DNA of 64,000 nucleotides from Sorangium cellulosum So ce56. GTDB taxonomy: Bacteria; Myxococcota_A; Polyangia; Polyangiales; Polyangiaceae. The DNA lies in contig NC_010162.1 in assembly GCF_000067165.1 (NCBI RefSeq), positions 5,352,501 through 5,416,500 of the forward strand, written 5' to 3'. Shown piece after piece: positions 1 through 9,892 of the stretch (positions are counted from its first letter, which is position 1; each line of letters opens with the position of its first letter). Made by a program: the position numbers and the translations under genes. Below the pieces are notes generated by a model, which was not told the origin of the DNA, ran no database searches, and was given only the letters and a program-made list of their open reading frames with translations.

Positions 1-336
1 GACGGCGTAGAGGAGGGCTCCTTGGCCCCGACCACTCGAAGGTGGCGGCATGCTGCCGGAGTGCGGGGCATTGCCCATCAAGCGCGAGGGTATCAGACCT
101 CGTTCTCCTGCACCACGCGCTCAAGCCGAGGCGATCTGGTTGCCTGCATCACGCCCAGCGAAGGGCAGCCAGGCGCGCGACACAGCGGGAAGGCCGGCAG
201 AGGTCGGCGCCGCTTCGCCCCGGCGCCCTGTCTCGCGTCGCTTCAGCGGGCCTCGAGGCGGCGCGAGCGATCAACCTGGACCGGCAGCGGCGTTCACGAT
301 CCACTCCGGGGGCGTTCGGCGGTAAGAGATCAGGAG
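1..336. other. Region before the first gene, no supported gene
   Basis: Open frames cross this stretch, including an in-frame extension of the kinase gene from position 22, but their translations are Arg/Ala/Pro-rich and lack any domain. It may hold the kinase promoter or the edge of a neighbouring gene outside the window. No convincing promoter, terminator or RNA gene was seen. Confidence 0.5.
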
Positions 337-3300
337 ATGCCCGCTCGCGATGGATTGCTCGAGGTCGGCGCGCTCGTGGACGGCCGGTATCAGGTGCTCG
401 GGCACCTCGGGAGCGGCGGCCACAGCGTCGTCTACGATGCGCGCCAGATCGTGACCACCCAGCGCGTGGCGCTCAAGCTGCTTCGGCCCGAGGTGCTGCG
501 GCGCTCGCGCGAGTCGAGCTCCCAGGAAGCGCGCTTCGAGCGGGAGATGCAGGTCATCGCCCAGCTGAGCCACCCGAACATCGTTCGCCTGCTCGACGCC
601 GGGCGCCTGCCCGAGGGCGAGCTCTACCTGGCGCTCGAGTACGTCGACGGCGAGACGCTGACCGCGCGCTGCCAGCGCACGAGGGGGGTCGAGCCGAACG
701 AGGCGAAGCGGCTGATGCTGCAGGTGCTCGACGCCATCGGCTTCGCCCACGAGCGCGGCGTCGTTCACCGCGACCTCAAGCCGCACAACATCATGGTCGC
801 CGGGTCGGGCAAGCGGACGCACGCCAAGGTGCTGGATTTCGGCATCGCCGCGCTCATCGGCGAGGCCCGCTCCACCGACTACCGCGCGCTCACCCCCACC
901 GGAGAGTTCAACGGGACGCCGGCCTACATGGCCCCGGAGCAGCTCGTGCAGTCCACCCCGACCACAGCGGCGGACATCTATGCATGGGGGCTCACCTTTC
1001 TCGAGTGCCTGATCGGCGCGCCCGTGATGCACGAGGCGACGATCGCCGAGGTCATCTTCCGCCAGCTGAGCCCCGAGCCGGTGCCGATCCCCCGCGCCCT
1101 CCGCGGCCACCCCCTCGGCGCGCTGCTCGAGCGAGCGACCGCCAAGTCGCCAGCGCACCGCTTCCGGTCCGCCCGCGATGCCTACGAGCTGCTGGAGGAG
1201 TGCGACGTGTCGGGGATCCCGTGGCCGCTGCCGCCCGATCCTGGACCCACCGCCTCGCTGAAGGAGCGCGGCGGCGCGCTGGAGCAGCGGGCGATCGCGA
1301 CGCGACCGGCGCGGCGGGTCGAGGCCGAGCTGGAGACCCAGCCCGTGCCCTCCTCCGGGCAGAGCGAGGCCGAGCAGGAGACCCAGCCCGTGCCCTCCGA
1401 GCAGATCGCGTCGCTGCCGGGCACGGTGCGCAAATCCCCCGAGCAGCAGCGGCAGGACGAGCGGCTCGGCGCCGCGCCGACGCTCGCGATCCCAGGCCGC
1501 AACGTCGCGCCCGCCGCGGCGCCGGCGAGGCCGATCCGCAACGCGTCGATCCACCTCGGCGCCTCGGGGGGCCCGCCGACGGCGCCGGCGACGAGCTTCA
1601 CGTCCCGCCCCAGCGTCGCGCCCGGGACGCGGCCGATGTCCACCACCGGCCGCGGCGAGCGCCGCCAGCTCACCGTGCTGGTCTGCGGGCTCGCCGGCGC
1701 CGAGCGCATCGCGGACACGGTCGACAGCGAGGCGTTCCACGAGCTCGTCCAGATGTATCAGGCGGTGTGCGCCCAGGTGATCGGGGCGCAAGAGGGGGTC
1801 TTCCTCCGCTCCCCAGGCGAGGAGACGATCGCGTATTTCGGCCACCCCGTCGCGAGGGAGGACGACGCCCTCCGCGCCGTGCAGGCGGCGCTCGATCTGG
1901 TCGAGCACATGTCCCGCCTGAACGCGCGCGAGCTCGTGTCCATGCCGCTGTCCGTGCAGGTCGGCGTGCACACCGGGATCGTCGTCGTGGCGGACAGCGA
2001 CGCCGCGCCATCGCTCGCGGGCCCGACCTTGAACGCCGCGACGCAGCTGAAGGCCCACGCGGAGCCGGGCACGGTGCTCGTGAGCCGCGCGACGCTGAAG
2101 CTCGTCGAGGGCTATTACCACGTGGACGCGCTCGGCGAGATCAGCCCGAAGGAGGCGCGCCAGCCGATCGAGGTCTTCGCGGTGCACGGGCGCACGACCG
2201 CGCGGGACCGGCTGGACGCGAGGATGCAGCACGGGCTCACGCCGCTCGTCGGGAGAGACAGCGAGCTCGACGAGATCGCGGCCCGGTGGACGCGGGCCGC
2301 GGGGGGCGCGGGGCAGGTCGTGCTGATGACGGGCGAGGCGGGGATCGGCAAGTCGCGGAGCGTGCGCGCGTTCCGGGACCGGCTGGCCGGGACGCCGCAC
2401 CTGTGGCTCGAGGCGCGCTGCTCGCCGCAGCTCCAGAACAGCGCCTTCTATCCGGTGATCGAGCTGCTCAACGCGCTGCTCGCGGGCGACCGCGAGCGCG
2501 CGAGCACGCTGAGCGGCGCCGCGCCGTCGACGGAGCGCGGCGCAGGGCTCGAGCCGCGCGAAGACCGGCTCGCGCGGCTGGAGAAGCTGCTCGCCGACGC
2601 GGAGGCGGGGCCGCTCGCCGTGCCGCTGCTCGCCGCGCTGCTGTCGATCCCGACCGAGGGACGCCACCCCATGCCGGCGCTCACCCCGCAGCGCCAGCGG
2701 CAGGAGACCATCTCGTCGCTCCTGCAGCTCTTCCTCGGGCTCGCCGATCGGCAGCCGCTCGTGCTCACGGCCGAGGACCTGCACTGGGCCGACCCGTCGA
2801 CCCTGGAGCTGCTCGGCCGGCTCATCGACGAGGGGCGGCCGTCTCCGCTGCTGCTGCTCCTGACCGCGCGCCCGACGTTCGCGCCGCCGTGGCCGGTGCG
2901 GTCGCACTTCACCCAGCTCTACCTCGCCCCGCTCAGCGCCGAGCGGATGCGGGCGCTCGTCCAGCAGCTCGCCGGCGCGTACGCGACGGGCGGCGCGCCG
3001 GGCACGAAGGCGTCGCTGCCAGACGAGGTGATCCGGACGCTCGCGGAGCGCAGCGATGGCGTCCCGCTGTTCGCCGAGGAGCTCACGCGCATGGTGGTCG
3101 AGTCGGCCGCCGCGCAGGCCGCCGCCGGGGAGTCGACCGGCGCGCCGAGCGCCGCGCGCCAGGGGGTGGACGCGCTCGAGATCCCGACCACTCTCCAGCA
3201 CTCGCTGATGTCGCGCCTCGATCGCCTGGGCCCTGCCAAGGAGGTCGCGCAGCTCTGCGCGGTGTTCGGCCGATCGTTCGCCTACGAGGCGCTCGAGCTG

Positions 3301-4809
3301 TGCGCGGCCGGCAGCGCGGGCGCGGAGCCGCTGCTCATGGCGTCGAGCCCCGAGGCGCTGCGCGAGGCGCTCGCGCAGCTCGTCGACGCCGAGCTGCTCT
3401 TCCAGCGGGGGCGCCCCCCGCGCTCGACGTACACGTTCAAGCACGCGCTGGTGCAGGACGCCGCCTACCAGTCGCTGCTCCGCAGCACCCGGCAGGTGTA
3501 CCACGCGCGCATCGCCGCCGTCCTCGCCGAGCGCACCACGAATACGCCGCCCGAGCTGCTCGCGCGGCACTACACCGAGGCCGCGCTGATCGGCCCCGCC
3601 GTCGCCGCGTGGCAGCGCGCGGGCGAGGCCTCGCTGTTCTCGTCCGCGCACGCCGAGGCGATCAGCCAGCTCAGCCGCGGGCTCGAGCTCCTCAAGCAGC
3701 TCCCGGAGACGCGCGAGCGAATGCGCGACGAGATCACGCTGCAGACCACGCTCGGCGTCCCGCTGATGATCACGCGCGGCTACGCCGCCCCGGAGGTCGA
3801 GGCGACGTACGCGCGCGCGCACGCGCTCTGCCGTGAGGCGGGCTCCTCGCCGCAGCTCTTCCCCGCGCTGTGGGGGCTCTGGATCTTCTTCCACGTCCGC
3901 GGCGACTACGCGCTGGCGGAGCAGCACGGCGAGCAGCTGCTCGCGCTCGCCGACAGCACGGGTGACGCCGGCATCACGCTGGGCGCCCACCAGGCGCTCG
4001 GCGCGACGCGCTTCCTCCGAGGGCACCTCCGCGAGGCCCGCGAGCACTTCAACAAGGTGCTCGCGCTCTACGATCCCGCGCGCCACCTCCCGCTCGCCTT
4101 CCTCTTCGGCCAGGACGCCGCGGCGTTCTCCCTGTCTCACCTCGCCTGGATCGCGTTCCACCTCGGCGAGCCGGAGCGCGCCAGGGCCTCGGTCGACGAG
4201 GCGATCGCGCTGTGCGAGGAGCTGAACCAGCCCGTGAGCCGCGGCTTCGTCGAGCACTTCGCGGCCGTGCTGTGCTGCCTGCTCGGCGATCTCGCGGGCG
4301 CGGAGGCGCACGCGCACGCGCTCAGCAAGCTCTCCGAGGAGGTGGGCATGCCCCACTGGGCGGCGCTCAGCCAGATCGACCTCGGCTGGGCGACGGCGGC
4401 GCGCGCGGCCGAAGGGCCGGCCGGCGAGGCGGCGCGCGCGCGGTATGCCGAGGGCGCCGCGCGCATCCGCGCAGGCCTGGCGATGCTGACCGGCGTCGGC
4501 AGCCGCGTGTCGCTCACCTACTGGCGGTCGGCGCTCATCGAGGCGGAGCTCGGCGCGGGCAACGTCGACGAGGCGAGCGCGCTGCTCGCCGACACGCTGG
4601 CCTTCGTCGAGAAGAGCGACGAACGCTACTTCGAGCCAGAGCTCTACCGTCTCGAGGGCGAGATCGCCCTCGTGCGCGGCGCGCCGTCGGCCGCGGAGGC
4701 GCGGGATCGGGCCGAGGCGGCCTTCCGGCGCGGGCGCGAGATCGCGGAGGGTCAGGGCGCGCTCGGCCTTCTGGCGCAGCTCTCCGAGCGCCGCGCGGCC
4801 CGCCCCTGA
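337..4809 (+). CDS. Ser/Thr protein kinase fused to a degenerate class III cyclase domain and a STAND-type ATPase with TPR-like tail
   Basis: Signalling protein of 1490 aa. The start at 337 is chosen because the kinase fold begins about 17 residues later and the upstream extension has no domain. Kinase, about residues 17-290: Gly loop LGSGGHSVVYDAR, ALKLL lysine, HRDLKPHN at 144-151, DFG and the GTPAYMAPEQ activation segment, so probably active. A Pro/Ala-rich linker follows. A class III nucleotidyl cyclase-like domain spans about 440-620. Its two metal-binding Asp positions read Gly451 and Glu495 and the transition-state Arg reads Gln, so it is probably not catalytic. A P-loop ATPase follows, with Walker A GEAGIGKS at about 666-673 and Walker B LVLTAEDLHWAD, then about 600 residues of helical TPR-like repeats. 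This order is common in myxobacterial and actinobacterial regulators. Its substrate and partner are unknown; the next gene faces it. Confidence 0.88.
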   Translation: MPARDGLLEVGALVDGRYQVLGHLGSGGHSVVYDARQIVTTQRVALKLLRPEVLRRSRESSSQEARFEREMQVIAQLSHPNIVRLLDAGRLPEGELYLALEYVDGETLTARCQRTRGVEPNEAKRLMLQVLDAIGFAHERGVVHRDLKPHNIMVAGSGKRTHAKVLDFGIAALIGEARSTDYRALTPTGEFNGTPAYMAPEQLVQSTPTTAADIYAWGLTFLECLIGAPVMHEATIAEVIFRQLSPEPVPIPRALRGHPLGALLERATAKSPAHRFRSARDAYELLEECDVSGIPWPLPPDPGPTASLKERGGALEQRAIATRPARRVEAELETQPVPSSGQSEAEQETQPVPSEQIASLPGTVRKSPEQQRQDERLGAAPTLAIPGRNVAPAAAPARPIRNASIHLGASGGPPTAPATSFTSRPSVAPGTRPMSTTGRGERRQLTVLVCGLAGAERIADTVDSEAFHELVQMYQAVCAQVIGAQEGVFLRSPGEETIAYFGHPVAREDDALRAVQAALDLVEHMSRLNARELVSMPLSVQVGVHTGIVVVADSDAAPSLAGPTLNAATQLKAHAEPGTVLVSRATLKLVEGYYHVDALGEISPKEARQPIEVFAVHGRTTARDRLDARMQHGLTPLVGRDSELDEIAARWTRAAGGAGQVVLMTGEAGIGKSRSVRAFRDRLAGTPHLWLEARCSPQLQNSAFYPVIELLNALLAGDRERASTLSGAAPSTERGAGLEPREDRLARLEKLLADAEAGPLAVPLLAALLSIPTEGRHPMPALTPQRQRQETISSLLQLFLGLADRQPLVLTAEDLHWADPSTLELLGRLIDEGRPSPLLLLLTARPTFAPPWPVRSHFTQLYLAPLSAERMRALVQQLAGAYATGGAPGTKASLPDEVIRTLAERSDGVPLFAEELTRMVVESAAAQAAAGESTGAPSAARQGVDALEIPTTLQHSLMSRLDRLGPAKEVAQLCAVFGRSFAYEALELCAAGSAGAEPLLMASSPEALREALAQLVDAELLFQRGRPPRSTYTFKHALVQDAAYQSLLRSTRQVYHARIAAVLAERTTNTPPELLARHYTEAALIGPAVAAWQRAGEASLFSSAHAEAISQLSRGLELLKQLPETRERMRDEITLQTTLGVPLMITRGYAAPEVEATYARAHALCREAGSSPQLFPALWGLWIFFHVRGDYALAEQHGEQLLALADSTGDAGITLGAHQALGATRFLRGHLREAREHFNKVLALYDPARHLPLAFLFGQDAAAFSLSHLAWIAFHLGEPERARASVDEAIALCEELNQPVSRGFVEHFAAVLCCLLGDLAGAEAHAHALSKLSEEVGMPHWAALSQIDLGWATAARAAEGPAGEAARARYAEGAARIRAGLAMLTGVGSRVSLTYWRSALIEAELGAGNVDEASALLADTLAFVEKSDERYFEPELYRLEGEIALVRGAPSAAEARDRAEAAFRRGREIAEGQGALGLLAQLSERRAARP

Positions 4810-4822
4810 GCCGAGGGCGGCG

Positions 4823-6196
4823 CTAGAGCTCGCCGTGGCTGGGCATCGGCACCCGCCAGGCGACGATCTCGGCGTGCTGCTCGCGGCTGAAGGGCCGCTC
4901 GAGGAGCCGCGCGCAGGACTGCCGTGAGCGGAACAGCTCGAGGATGTAGCCCATGCGCTCGGGCAGCGACGCCCAGTCCTCCGCGCCGCAGCCGTGCGTC
5001 GTCTGGTCGTGCGCGTTGTACTCGCTCAGGAGGTCGAAGAGCTCGCGATCCTCGATGGTCGCCAGCTCCGCGCAGTGGAGCGGCAAGCCGGGCGGCGCGG
5101 GCAGGTCGTGGCCGAGATCGAGGAGCTCGTCCGGCAGGCGCATGGTCATCATTTCCTTCGTGGCCAGCAGGCGCCAGACCGACTGCACCTTCTCGGCCTG
5201 CTCGCGGATCACGGATCTGAGCGCCTCGGGCAGGTGCCGTCCAGAAACGCCGATCGCGTCGCGCAGGCAGCGGACGGGCGCGTTGAGCGCCCTCGCGATG
5301 TACGGCTGGAGCCGCACCTGCTCGTGCAGCCCGACGAGCGCGTTGGCGAGGAGGACCAGCTCCGCTTTCCTGTCCTTCTCCTCCGTGAGCATCGCCTCGT
5401 GGTAGCGCGCCACGGCGCTGCGGAGCAGCCCCTGTCCCCCCTCCCGGGACTGCCCTGTCTGCAGCCCGTCGAGCAGCGCCGCGAGCTGCGCGTCGCCGGG
5501 CCGCGGGCACTCTCGATAGAGGTGGATCATGCGAACGAACAGGGGTCCGAGCTCCTCGAAGACCTTGAGATTGCCGAGGGCGATGTCCGAGCTCAGCTCG
5601 CGCAAGATCCGCTCTGGGATCTCCATCAGATCGAGTCCATGACCCCACCAGGGCGTGAGCAGGTTGACGCCGCTGGCGAGCGGCGAGCGCCCGGGCTCGC
5701 CCTTGCCGCGCCCGGTCGCGATGCCGGCGCGCTGCGAGATCACCTCCCGCTCGTCCTCGTCCGAGAGGATCAGCTGCCGGAGCACCGCCGGCACCTCCTC
5801 GTTGCGGATGAACCGCCCCGCGGTCTTCGAGGCCCACGTGGCGAAGGTGCACCAGTGGGCGTTGCGTCCGCCGAGCAGCTTCACGAGCTCGGCGGAGATC
5901 TCGTAGTAGCACTGGGTGATGAGCAGGTTGCGCAGCACCGGCTGCCGCTCCAGCGCGATGACCGCGGGCACGTGGTCGAGCAGCGAAGGCAGCTCGGACG
6001 CCTCCGAGAACCGCACGCCGGAGTGCGTCCTCGCGGTGGTCCGCGTCGCGCGCTCCACGATGCCGCTCCGCGTCCCCCGGAGCGCCTGCGCCTCCGCGGG
6101 CGACGCGAGGGAGGACCGATAGACACCATCCTGGAAATGGCCGGAGTGCTCGCTCGCCGGTACCGCAGCCATCAGCGGCTTCACAGGGGTCGTCAT
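4823..6196 (-). CDS. Hypothetical protein, 457 aa
   Basis: Not recognised. The protein looks soluble and mostly helical, with no signal peptide or membrane segment. The most distinctive stretch, about residues 90-145, reads LLITQCYYEISAELVKLLGG and then NAHWCTFATWASKTAGRF, rich in aromatic residues and Cys. A later part reads GLDLMEIPERIL. The end is close to the end of the convergent kinase gene (13 bp gap). The start at 6196 has GGGAG very close upstream, so a start a few codons further in is possible. A direct repeat of TGTCCATA (two copies, 10 bp apart) lies about 30-50 bp upstream of the start and could be a regulator site. Confidence 0.75.
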   Translation of the reverse strand: MTTPVKPLMAAVPASEHSGHFQDGVYRSSLASPAEAQALRGTRSGIVERATRTTARTHSGVRFSEASELPSLLDHVPAVIALERQPVLRNLLITQCYYEISAELVKLLGGRNAHWCTFATWASKTAGRFIRNEEVPAVLRQLILSDEDEREVISQRAGIATGRGKGEPGRSPLASGVNLLTPWWGHGLDLMEIPERILRELSSDIALGNLKVFEELGPLFVRMIHLYRECPRPGDAQLAALLDGLQTGQSREGGQGLLRSAVARYHEAMLTEEKDRKAELVLLANALVGLHEQVRLQPYIARALNAPVRCLRDAIGVSGRHLPEALRSVIREQAEKVQSVWRLLATKEMMTMRLPDELLDLGHDLPAPPGLPLHCAELATIEDRELFDLLSEYNAHDQTTHGCGAEDWASLPERMGYILELFRSRQSCARLLERPFSREQHAEIVAWRVPMPSHGEL

Positions 6197-6396
6197 TCTC
6201 CCGTGCTATCTCCGATCGCTACCAGCTGTCCATACCTGTCCATAAGTTCATGATGAAAAAGGCCGGCTGGCACGCGGGGTGCTGAACGTGTGACGCCGGT
6301 TACACGGCGGCCTGTTCAGCGGCGTTTGGCCACGTTCGGGCACGCTCGGTCACGACGCTTGGGCACGCTCGGCCGATTGAGCACGCGCCAGCGGCG

Positions 6397-9135
6397 TCAC
6401 GGCTGCTGCGGCGGAGCGAGCGGCGGGAGCGTCGAGGGGGCCGCGGTCGCCACGGCGCTTCCGCCGCGCGGCCAGGTCGTGACGCTCACCCGACGCTCTC
6501 GGCCGAAGGTCCGCGCGACCACGGCGCGCACGTCGGCCGGCTCGACCTCCTCGAGCGCGCGGAGCAGCCTCGGCAGGCTGGCCGGATCGAGCGCAGCCCG
6601 CAGCCGCAGATCGGTGATCGGCCGAGGAGACGCCGGCGGCGGCGCGACCGTCGCGCGCCGGGTGAGCTCTCTCTCGAGATCCAGCTTGAGCAAGGCCTTC
6701 GCGAGGGCCAGCTCCTTCCAGGTGGGCCCGGACGTCGCGAGCGACGCGAGCTCGGCGTCGAGGCGCTGCTCCAGCTCGGCGGCGCTGCGCGACGGCGCGG
6801 GCGTGAGCTCCACCGCCGCGACGCTCGCCTGCGCGCCGAGCGACAGGCGCCCCGTCACCTCCGACGCGAGCTGCCCCTCGGCCACGAGGGCCTTCGCGAG
6901 CCGCGCGACGCGCGGGCTGACGAGGATCTCCATCGCCACCCGGAGCGGCGCCTCGTCCGCGCCTCCCTCCGGCGGCGCGATCCAGCCGTAGAGCAGCCGC
7001 GGCGCCGGCACCGCGTCCTCGATGACGATCCGCTCCTCGCGCGGATGCGGACCGATGGGCCGCTCCGGCTCCTCGACGGCGCGCTGGAGCGAGCGCGCGA
7101 GCGCCTGCTCGACCGCCGCGCGGGAGACGTCGCCCGAGAGCGCGATCGTCGCCTGGGCCGCGGCGCGCTCGCGCCGGAGCGACTCGGTGAGCAGGAGATC
7201 GCTCGCCGCGCCTCCGTCGCCGCGCGCCCCTATCAAGGTGCCCTCCAGCGGGTGGCCGGCGGGGAACAGCGCGTCCCCGAGCGCCAGCCACGAGGGGCCG
7301 TACGGCGCCCGCTCGAGCGCGCGCCGCGAGGCCGCGCTGGCCTGCCGCCTGAGCTCGGCCACGCGCGCGTCGCTCGCCTCGCCGAGCAGCATCCTGAGCC
7401 GCGCGGCGACGAGGTCGACGCCGACGTCGAGATCCCGCGGAGGCACGGTGATCGCGACGCGCGCCTCGCTGGCGAGCGCGGGCCCCGCCGCGCCGGCGTC
7501 GCCCGCGGACCGCGCCGGGACGGCGACGGCCGCGCTGATCGAGACGAGCGGCGCCGCGGGGTCTTCCCGGAAGTCGACCGCGATGCCGTTCGGGAGGCGG
7601 AAGCGCTGCACCTGCTCCTGGCCGAGGCCCGCGAGGAGCCCGATCTGCTTCTCGATCGCCGCCTCGCGCCCCTTGAGGGCGCGGCGCGCGCTCGGGCCTC
7701 CGACGTCGTCGAAGGGCGACGACGGGACGAGGCGCCCGCTCCGGATGCCGAGCGGGTCGTCCTCGAAGGCAGGGCGAAAGCCGACGCCGCCGCCGACCAT
7801 CACGATCGGGAGCCTCGCATCGAGCGCCTCCGGGTTGCCGAGGAGCGGCATGGGCGCCGGCGCCTGGCCGGGCGGGGTGAAGAGGGGGAGCCGGTTCCGA
7901 CCGAGCGACACGGGGCGGGGCGGCAGCGGCGCGCCGTCCAGCGCGAGCTCGCCGATCGCGGCGCGCCGCGGCAGCCCGGCGCTCGCGCCGTCGCCCTCGT
8001 CCTCGTCGAGCTCCTCGTGGTCGAGGTAGGCGGGGAAGAGGGCCATGGCGCGCGCGACGCGATCGGCGGGCAGCGAGATCAGGTGGTCGACACGGCCGGG
8101 CGGGACACGGTCGCGCAGGAGCTCGGGGTTGTGCTCGCGCAGCACGGCCGTCGAGATGCCCGCGGCGCGCGCGATCGTGCGGAGCCGCGTCCCCGGCGGC
8201 ACCGCGACCTCGCCGAGGTCGAGCGGCGGGAGCGGCGCGACGTCGGGCAGGTCCAGCCCGAAGCGGCCGCGGTTCGCCGCGACGATCGCGAAGGCGACGA
8301 TCTGCGGCACGTAGTCCGCGGTCTCCTTGGGGATGGCGCCGGCCTGCGAGAGCTCCGCGAGCCCGACGGGCCCGCGGGCCTCGGGATCGCGCGCCGCCGC
8401 GACCTTCGACAGCGCGCGGAGGACGCCCTCGTGGCCGAGGTTGTACGCCGCCAGCGCGAGGTCCCAGCGGCCGAAGCGCTCGTACAGGTCGCGCAGGTGC
8501 GCGGTCGCGGCGTCCGTGGCCCGCGTGATGCCCATGCGGGCGTCGATCCACTCGGACTGCTCCAGGCCGTAGGCCTCGCCCGTCCTCGGCATGAACTGCC
8601 AGAGCCCCGCCGCGCCGGCCGGCGAGACCGCCCGCGGGTCGAAGCCGCTCTCGATCGCCGCGACCCAGAGCAGATCCTCCGGGAGGCCCGCCTCGCGGAG
8701 CGAGCGCTCGATGATCTCGCGGTACGCGCCGGCGCGCCGGAAGCGCCGCTGGAAGAGGGCGCGTCCCTCGTCGGACTGGGCGAAGAAGCGGACGAACCGC
8801 ATCGTGCGGCGCGTGAGGGGCACGTCGAGGTCCGGCATCGCCAGCGTGGCCAGCACCGCCCCGTCGGGATCCTCGAGATCCTCGTCCGCCGCGGGCTGGA
8901 ACTCGTGCACGAGGAGCGCCGTGAGGGCGGGCGGCGCGTCGCCCGCGGGCGGAGGGCATGCGTCGGCCGCCGCCGCGAGGGCGGGCGCGCGATCGAGCAG
9001 GCTGGGATCACGGAAGGCGCGGTACGCCGCCGAGAAGGACGCGCGCACCGATGGCGCCTGACCGACGGCCGCGCCCGAGAGGCAGAGCAGCGCGCCGAGC
9101 CCGGTCCACAGAGCGGCTCGCCGTGCCCAGCTCAT
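6397..9135 (-). CDS. Lytic transglycosylase (SLT) - LysM - inactive M16 peptidase-like fusion, exported
   Basis: Predicted 912-aa periplasmic cell-wall protein. The start at 9135 is chosen because it begins a clean signal peptide (MSWARRAALWTGLGALLCLS, then GAAVGQA); the longer frame to 9267 adds residues that precede the signal. Order: SLT/MltD-like transglycosylase core at about 110-240 with the catalytic Glu in AAIESGFDP, then AGLWQFMP and LALAAYNLG; a LysM-like stretch at about 320-370 with VPPGTRLRTIARAAGI; then a long region resembling M16 peptidase halves, starting RFRLPNGIAVDFREDP. The HxxEH zinc motif expected in an active M16 N-half is absent, so this part is probably structural or a scaffold. 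SLT plus LysM is typical of MltD; the M16-like extension is unusual. It is divergent from the marR gene, with about 270 bp between starts. Confidence 0.82.
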   Translation of the reverse strand: MSWARRAALWTGLGALLCLSGAAVGQAPSVRASFSAAYRAFRDPSLLDRAPALAAAADACPPPAGDAPPALTALLVHEFQPAADEDLEDPDGAVLATLAMPDLDVPLTRRTMRFVRFFAQSDEGRALFQRRFRRAGAYREIIERSLREAGLPEDLLWVAAIESGFDPRAVSPAGAAGLWQFMPRTGEAYGLEQSEWIDARMGITRATDAATAHLRDLYERFGRWDLALAAYNLGHEGVLRALSKVAAARDPEARGPVGLAELSQAGAIPKETADYVPQIVAFAIVAANRGRFGLDLPDVAPLPPLDLGEVAVPPGTRLRTIARAAGISTAVLREHNPELLRDRVPPGRVDHLISLPADRVARAMALFPAYLDHEELDEDEGDGASAGLPRRAAIGELALDGAPLPPRPVSLGRNRLPLFTPPGQAPAPMPLLGNPEALDARLPIVMVGGGVGFRPAFEDDPLGIRSGRLVPSSPFDDVGGPSARRALKGREAAIEKQIGLLAGLGQEQVQRFRLPNGIAVDFREDPAAPLVSISAAVAVPARSAGDAGAAGPALASEARVAITVPPRDLDVGVDLVAARLRMLLGEASDARVAELRRQASAASRRALERAPYGPSWLALGDALFPAGHPLEGTLIGARGDGGAASDLLLTESLRRERAAAQATIALSGDVSRAAVEQALARSLQRAVEEPERPIGPHPREERIVIEDAVPAPRLLYGWIAPPEGGADEAPLRVAMEILVSPRVARLAKALVAEGQLASEVTGRLSLGAQASVAAVELTPAPSRSAAELEQRLDAELASLATSGPTWKELALAKALLKLDLERELTRRATVAPPPASPRPITDLRLRAALDPASLPRLLRALEEVEPADVRAVVARTFGRERRVSVTTWPRGGSAVATAAPSTLPPLAPPQQP

Positions 9136-9409
9136 CGACGTGGATCTTGCTCCGAAACCGCCCGCCAGCGCTACGGCAAAGCGCGGACTCAACGGCGGCG
9201 CCGTGGGTTGCTCGACATCGCCACGCTCCCCGGTGCGCCCCGGCGTGCCCGCGGCGTTCCGCGGCATCCCGCGATGTTCCCGCGGTGTTCCCGCACGAAT
9301 TCCTCGGCGTTCTGCGCCGGCGCCGCGCCCCGCGCCTGCCCGGGGCCGACGGCCCTCGCTGCGACCAGCACTAGCCGCCCGCGTCCGGGCGAGCTAGCAA
9401 GCATCGGCG

Positions 9410-9892
9410 ATGCGCTCGTCTCCTGCCGGCCCCCCTTCAGAGAAGAGCTCTCGGCTGGGCGAGGTGCTCGACTTCATGAAGCTCCTGTGGGCCGTCGATC
9501 ACGGCCTGCAGTCGACGTCGAAGCGCATGGAGGCGAAGATGGGCGTGACGGGCCCGCAGCGCCTCGTCATCCGCATCGTCGGGCGCTACCCGGGGATCTC
9601 CGCCGGGCAGCTCGCCGAGATCATGCAGCTGCACCCGAGCACCCTCACGGGGGTGCTGAAGCGGCTGCAAGAGCGCGGGATCATCGAGCGCCGGGTCGAC
9701 CCGAAGGACGCGCGCCGCGCGCTCCTGGGCCTCACCGCGCGCGGACGCGAGCTCGACAGCCTCCGCACCGGCACGGTGGAGGCGGCCGTGCGACAGGCGC
9801 TGAAGTCGGTGCCGCGACGCAAGCTCGACGCCGCGCAGGACGTGCTCGCGGCCGTCGCCGAGGCGCTGCAGCCGCAGCAGGGCGACGGGTAG
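9410..9892 (+). CDS. MarR-family transcriptional regulator
   Basis: A 160-aa winged-helix repressor-like protein of usual MarR length. The DNA-binding core is at about residues 45-110: QRLVIRIVGRYPGISAGQLA, recognition helix LHPSTLTGVLKRLQERGII, and the wing ERRVDPKDARRALLGLTARG, which has the DxRR motif of the family. Flanking helices would form the dimer. The start at 9410 lacks a strong Shine-Dalgarno sequence. It is divergent from the transglycosylase gene, so it may control itself and that gene through the shared region. The ligand is unknown. Confidence 0.9.
   Translation: MRSSPAGPPSEKSSRLGEVLDFMKLLWAVDHGLQSTSKRMEAKMGVTGPQRLVIRIVGRYPGISAGQLAEIMQLHPSTLTGVLKRLQERGIIERRVDPKDARRALLGLTARGRELDSLRTGTVEAAVRQALKSVPRRKLDAAQDVLAAVAEALQPQQGDG

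Noticed and set aside
271..4356. A 1361-codon open frame on the minus strand opposite the kinase gene
   Set aside because: Arg/Ala/Glu/Leu-rich translation without domains; it mirrors a motif-rich gene on the plus strand, as expected from GC-rich codon bias.
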